Source: B1 sp044370475 (lineage in GTDB: Bacteria > Bacteroidota > Bacteroidia > UKL13-3). Taken from it: DNA of 8,666 bases. A model generated the notes under the pieces. The model saw only the letters and a list, made by a program, of their open reading frames with translations. It had not been told where the DNA came from and searched no databases. The stretch is taken from NCBI GenBank assembly GCA_044370475.1, contig JBILVK010000118.1, positions 1 through 8,666 on the forward strand, written 5' to 3'. Positions 5,363-8,666 of the stretch are shown in pieces (position 1 is the stretch's first letter; each line of letters begins with the position of its first letter). Both the position numbers and the translations under genes were made by a program.

Positions 5363-6016
5363 TTACAAGGTCATTTCTGGCACCTCGCCTTTAATAACCA
5401 AACGACCTTCTGTCTTCTCTTGAATATACTCCACACTCACGCCTGGTGCACGTTCTAGCAAAACAAAACCCTCTTCTGTGATATCAAAAACGCCTAATTC
5501 TGTCACCACTTTTTTAACACAACCCAAGCCCGTAATAGGCAGACTGCATTTTTTTAGCAGCTTAGATTCGCCAGCCTTGTTTACATGTTGCATGGCCACA
5601 ATAATATTCTTGGCAGAAGCCACTAAATCCATTGCGCCTCCCATGCCTTTTACCATTTTACCCGGAATTTTCCAGTTGGCAATATCGCCATTATCTGCAA
5701 CCTCCATGGCACCCAACACGGTAAGATCCACCCTACCGCTACGTATCATTCCAAAGCTCATGGCAGAATCAAAAAAGCTCGAACCCTTTGTGGTTGTAAC
5801 GGTTTGCTTGCCGGCATTTATTAAATCAGCATCAACATCTTCTTCAAAAGGAAAGGGACCAATGCCCAATAAACCATTTTCGGACTGTAGAATTACCTCC
5901 ATGCCCTCTGGTACATAATTGGCCACTAAGGTTGGAATTCCAATACCTAAATTTACGTAATAGCCATCTTTTAACTCCTGTGCAATACGCTTTGCAATAC
6001 CAAATTTATCTAACAT
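5363..6016 (-). CDS. scoB: 3-oxoacid CoA-transferase subunit B (succinyl-CoA:acetoacetate type)
   Basis: Beta subunit of a heterodimeric CoA-transferase (SCOT/AtoAD type) that moves CoA between succinyl-CoA or acetyl-CoA and a 3-oxoacid such as acetoacetate. The 217-aa protein has the usual length and motifs: LGIGIPTLVANY (23-34), SENGLLGIGPFP (45-56) with Glu-46 as the CoA-accepting catalytic glutamate, the TTTKGSSFFDSAMSFGMIRSG region (74-94), and VKGMGGAMDLVASAK (122-136). The frame stays open upstream to 6229, but that part overlaps the T9SS gene in another frame and has no family similarity. ATG 6016 begins MLDKFGIAKRIAQELKDG, the typical N-terminus. It has its own good promoter in the 67-bp gap after the T9SS gene. 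Subunit A, normally directly upstream of B, is not here. The DUF3820 gene follows after 26 bp. Confidence 0.92.
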   Translation of the reverse strand: MLDKFGIAKRIAQELKDGYYVNLGIGIPTLVANYVPEGMEVILQSENGLLGIGPFPFEEDVDADLINAGKQTVTTTKGSSFFDSAMSFGMIRSGRVDLTVLGAMEVADNGDIANWKIPGKMVKGMGGAMDLVASAKNIIVAMQHVNKAGESKLLKKCSLPITGLGCVKKVVTELGVFDITEEGFVLLERAPGVSVEYIQEKTEGRLVIKGEVPEMTL

Positions 6017-6025
6017 ATCTTTTGA

Positions 6026-6035
6026 GGTTTGAACC
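6026..6035. repeat. Degenerate palindrome GGTTTGAACC at the scoB leader
   Basis: One base from the GGTTCGAACC core (central C to T), followed by AAGG. It lies between the scoB -7 box (6040-6047) and the start codon (6016), at about the expected transcription start, where a bound protein would block initiation. Confidence 0.5.
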
Positions 6036-6039
6036 AAGG

Positions 6040-6071
6040 CAAATGTATGCAGCAAAGCATAAGAATGCAAA
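6040..6071 (-). promoter_or_regulatory. scoB: Predicted Bacteroidota promoter of scoB
   Basis: On the - strand TTTG (6071-6068) is followed after 20 bp by TACATTTG (6047-6040). The -7 match to TAnnTTTG is exact and the spacing is within the usual range. This is the best promoter match in the window. It lies in the 67-bp gap after the T9SS gene stop, so scoB can be transcribed independently of the upstream gene. Confidence 0.55.
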
Positions 6072-6083
6072 GGTTGAGAAGAA

Positions 6084-8561
6084 TTAAGGATTGAAAAAGA
6101 TTTTCTGGGTATAATTTTGTGCGCCACTGAGACGCAAAAAGTAAATGCCAGAACTAGGCAAAATATCTTGCAACTCAATTGAAAAATGCGGGGATTGCAG
6201 GTGGTCCATATAAAGCACTTTTCCCTCAATTGACAGTATTTCTAATTTAGAAAATAGCGCTTTGGCAAAATTGCCCTCCAAGTTTCCGCTGCTGGGGTTG
6301 GGATAAATTTGGGGCTTAAGATTTGCGCTTTCCTTAATTGGATTTAGGCTTGTAGCCACAGCATTTAAGGCATTATACTTATTAATTTTTAAAAAATTTC
6401 CTGTTTGGTATAAAACCAAATCATATAAACCCAATTCAAGGATATCTGAAGCTTCTACATCTACCAGCAAAGTGGTATCATTTATCACTTCATAATTTGA
6501 GACTTTTAAATTCTGTTCAAAAATATTTTCACGTTCAAAGTAAACAACTAAATTTTCTGGAAAGTCACTCCAACTGGAGGCATCTGCATTTAAGGTAAAC
6601 TGCATTTTTGTTCCTTTAGCAATCCAATTGGGAGCAAATTGAGTAAGGCTTGGTTTAAACACAATGGTCATGTTAAAATCATTTCCAATATACCCATCCA
6701 CCTCATTGTAAAATGCGGGTACACCTGTAATCCCTTTAAAGGTAATGCAGGTATCATTGATGACAGAAAAGTCTATAAAATAATCGCCCGCTTTAATGTC
6801 TTTAGCCTGCGTAAAATGGGAGCCTTTAAACCAGCAGGTAAATTGCCTAAAACCTATGCCACTTGTGGCAACAACATTGGGAGATATATGTTTGGCTCGA
6901 ACCGAACCCATCACATAAACTGCCTCCTTTTGCAGCCACCATTTATTGCTAATAGAATCAAACACCTCTGCATCATAATAACCTTGCAAGACTGTACTAT
7001 CTACTTGAAAATAAACTTGGTTATAGGCCAAAAATTCTGAGGCACCGGTGATGCTAATGGAAGGATACAAATTGCCATCTTTTAAGAAGCGAATCACTGG
7101 CATTTTTCTTCCCAACTTAATGCCAGAATACCCATCAGAACTTAGTCGTTTAGTAGAATCTGCACGTCCTGTTACGAGCCGATTATGCGGATAAAAGCGC
7201 AACAATAAAGGAAGCGTTTGAGATATTTTAAGCGCGTCTTGCAGGAGAATTTCTGGACGGTTTGCCTGTTTAATTAGGAGCTTAAAACTACCATTTAATG
7301 CCAATGAATCTGTGTGCCCGTATACATAATTATATTCCTTCCACACTCTAAAAGAATCAATTTGCACCAAAGGATTGTTGGCTATTTTAAATTGAATGCC
7401 ATTGGTATCTAAGGTAGCATATGGGTTTCTAATTTCTATTTGAAAATTCTTTCCAGGAAAGGCAAATCCAGGCATGGTAACAATTGGCTGAGGTCTGCTT
7501 ATTTCTATTTGAGCAGGAACCCTGGCAATAGCCAATTGAGAATGGTTGATGACCAAATCGTAAGCTCCAGAAGCAAGACTTTGATGAATAGGTATTTTAA
7601 AATAAAATCTGGCTCTATTTAAATACGGGCCTCCATCTAGAAAATAGGTAAAAGAATCGAAAACCATAGAATCTGCTTCATACGTAATTGGCAATATTTC
7701 ACCATTATAATTGGCTAATTGAAGACTTGGTTTAATGAGCCTAGACAAGGTATCTGGATTGAAATAAGAATTCTCGATGAGTTTAATTTCTACCGCAGAT
7801 TGAACTGTATTGTTTGTATTGATTTTACGGGGGGTTGCAGAAACTTCCATATTTATTTTATCTGTACCAAACATGCTATTTCTAAAGCTGATGGAACTAA
7901 AATAAAAGCGTGGACCGTCTTTTTTATTTCTGTATTGAATTCCAAAATTAGCCACTGTATTTTCCTTTGGTTTAGGGAAAAATAAATAAGCAAGTGTATC
8001 CGAAATTATTTGTACAGAATCTAATTTGGTAAATCCGCCACCAGGGAAATTTTTCTCATAGCCAAATTCTGTTTCTGGCTCCAAAAAATGAGTGCCTTTG
8101 CCGTTTAGGGTAAGCATAGCAAAACTGTTTAAAGAATCTAAATCAAAAATTCTATTGGAAGGCAAACAATAAATTTGTGAATTAGGAACAAAAGAAAGGA
8201 TGTTTATGGGCAGCCTATCCACCAAATTTTGGTAATCAAAACTCTGATTTCGGGCACTTATATTTAGCAATAGTTTATTCCCAAAAGAAAAGCCTTTTAC
8301 TGGAGGGATTATTACCTCTAAGGCAGAATCATTCAACACCTCAACTCTTGAATAAATATTACCTCCAGATCCCTGCGTGCTTGTTATGTTTGCGTTAAAC
8401 TGCGCAAAAGAATGAAATTTGGCGTTCCCAAAATTAAACACAATGCTGCATGTGTCGGTTTCATACACATAATCTTTGTTGTAATTTTTAAAGTATTGTG
8501 CATCGGCAGTTTCACAAAAAATTGCAAACTGCATAACAAGAAAGAGTAAGATTTGTTTCAT
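6084..8561 (-). CDS. Large secreted protein with T9SS type A sorting domain
   Basis: 825-aa protein exported by Sec and then by the type IX secretion system, ending up on the cell surface or outside. Residues 1-21 are a signal peptide (MKQILLFLVM...ETADA before Gln-22). The C-terminal about 75 residues are a type A sorting domain: IYPNPSSGNLEG (752-763), LEILSIEGKVLYMDHL (773-788), LPSSGIYFLRL (801-811) and the final QKIFFNP. Between them lies a long, Ser/Asn/Tyr-rich, probably all-beta region with no catalytic motif I recognise. Loose internal repeats, 'NDT/S-hydrophobic strand' (76-85, 601-608, 693-702) and 'G-x-Y-D' (332-335, 527-530, 711-714), suggest tandem Ig/IPT-like modules. It could be a surface adhesin or structural protein. 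ATG 8561 is set by the signal peptide. A degenerate palindrome (6894-6903) lies inside. The gene is first in the right-hand - strand group. Confidence 0.88.
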   Translation of the reverse strand: MKQILLFLVMQFAIFCETADAQYFKNYNKDYVYETDTCSIVFNFGNAKFHSFAQFNANITSTQGSGGNIYSRVEVLNDSALEVIIPPVKGFSFGNKLLLNISARNQSFDYQNLVDRLPINILSFVPNSQIYCLPSNRIFDLDSLNSFAMLTLNGKGTHFLEPETEFGYEKNFPGGGFTKLDSVQIISDTLAYLFFPKPKENTVANFGIQYRNKKDGPRFYFSSISFRNSMFGTDKINMEVSATPRKINTNNTVQSAVEIKLIENSYFNPDTLSRLIKPSLQLANYNGEILPITYEADSMVFDSFTYFLDGGPYLNRARFYFKIPIHQSLASGAYDLVINHSQLAIARVPAQIEISRPQPIVTMPGFAFPGKNFQIEIRNPYATLDTNGIQFKIANNPLVQIDSFRVWKEYNYVYGHTDSLALNGSFKLLIKQANRPEILLQDALKISQTLPLLLRFYPHNRLVTGRADSTKRLSSDGYSGIKLGRKMPVIRFLKDGNLYPSISITGASEFLAYNQVYFQVDSTVLQGYYDAEVFDSISNKWWLQKEAVYVMGSVRAKHISPNVVATSGIGFRQFTCWFKGSHFTQAKDIKAGDYFIDFSVINDTCITFKGITGVPAFYNEVDGYIGNDFNMTIVFKPSLTQFAPNWIAKGTKMQFTLNADASSWSDFPENLVVYFERENIFEQNLKVSNYEVINDTTLLVDVEASDILELGLYDLVLYQTGNFLKINKYNALNAVATSLNPIKESANLKPQIYPNPSSGNLEGNFAKALFSKLEILSIEGKVLYMDHLQSPHFSIELQDILPSSGIYFLRLSGAQNYTQKIFFNP
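6894..6903. repeat. Degenerate palindrome GGCTCGAACC inside the T9SS gene
   Basis: One base away from GGTTCGAACC, with the AAA flank kept on one side. On the - strand it is read Val-Arg-Ala-Lys (553-556), the same phase as copies 1 and 3 (Val-Arg-Thr-Lys). Confidence 0.5.
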
Positions 8562-8576
8562 ACTAATTTAACATAC

Positions 8577-8584
8577 CAAATTTA
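8577..8584 (-). promoter_or_regulatory. Predicted -7 box for the T9SS cargo gene
   Basis: On the - strand this is TAAATTTG, an exact fit to TAnnTTTG, 15 bp upstream of ATG 8561. The region upstream to the window edge is very A/T-rich with no other gene. A good TTG at -33 is not visible, so confidence is modest. Confidence 0.4.
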
Positions 8585-8666
8585 TGATTTTTATTAGGAT
8601 AAAATTAATAAAAAACTATCCAATAAATAGCTTTTTTTATGATATTTGCAGAAACATTTTTTTTTC

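Noticed and set aside
5777..5785. GCTCGAACC in scoB as another palindrome copy
   Set aside because: It encodes the conserved KGSS stretch of the CoA-transferase, so the match is well explained by protein conservation.
5478..5918. 146-aa + strand reading frame
   Set aside because: It is fully antisense to scoB, has no recognisable family pattern, and is explained by the composition of the real gene.
6052..6072. Terminator between the T9SS gene and scoB
   Set aside because: Only a 4-bp GCAT/ATGC stem with no proper T-run, and the same bases form the spacer of the scoB promoter.
6017..6229. N-terminal extension of ScoB
   Set aside because: The frame is open to 6229, but this part overlaps the T9SS gene in a different frame, has no CoA-transferase similarity, and the protein from ATG 6016 already has the full family length and N-terminus.
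6639..7985. Reading frames antisense to the T9SS cargo gene (133, 60 and 88 aa)
   Set aside because: No family similarity and no leader signal; the - strand frame has an intact signal peptide and sorting domain.

Overview
The window looks like chromosomal DNA from a free-living or environmental member of the Bacteroidota. Four things point there. A large secreted protein ends in a type IX secretion (T9SS) type A sorting domain. Signal peptides are followed by Gln at the predicted +1 position. Several upstream regions carry TAnnTTTG -7 boxes, two of them with a TTG/TTTG about 19-20 bp upstream, rather than E. coli-type promoters. Start codons are preceded by A/T-rich leaders with no clear Shine-Dalgarno. 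The species cannot be named from the sequence alone.

Layout. Left part, + strand: a 5'-truncated serine hydrolase of the beta-lactamase/NylB type, then an unrecognised secreted 223-aa protein. Next comes a 286-bp gene-poor spacer with short palindromic and direct repeats (about 1947-2232). A small secreted WG-repeat-like protein (- strand) and a six-helix DUF308/HdeD-type membrane protein (+ strand) diverge from a shared 110-bp promoter region. The DUF308 gene is followed after 12 bp by an AlkB-type non-haem di-iron membrane monooxygenase. The monooxygenase gene converges on an RluE-like 23S rRNA pseudouridine synthase (- strand), and the two share a 6-bp TTATAA that holds the stop codons of both. 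The right half is all - strand. In transcription order it holds an 825-aa T9SS cargo protein, subunit B of a 3-oxoacid CoA-transferase (without subunit A beside it), and a small DUF3820 protein.

Working together: the clearest co-transcribed pairs are DUF308-alkB and scoB-DUF3820. The gene set is otherwise a mix of envelope/secreted proteins, lipid or alkane oxidation, CoA-ester metabolism and rRNA modification, with no phage, IS or CRISPR signal.

The most unusual signal is not a gene. The 10-bp palindrome GGTTCGAACC occurs four times exactly (about 0.008 copies expected by chance for one 10-mer in this length), twice extended to 16-bp perfect palindromes. Degenerate versions also occur. Copies fall inside coding sequence, across a gene end, in an operon spacer and over a predicted transcription start. 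This looks like a genome-wide iterated palindrome or a regulator/methylation site, and it deserves a genome-scale count.
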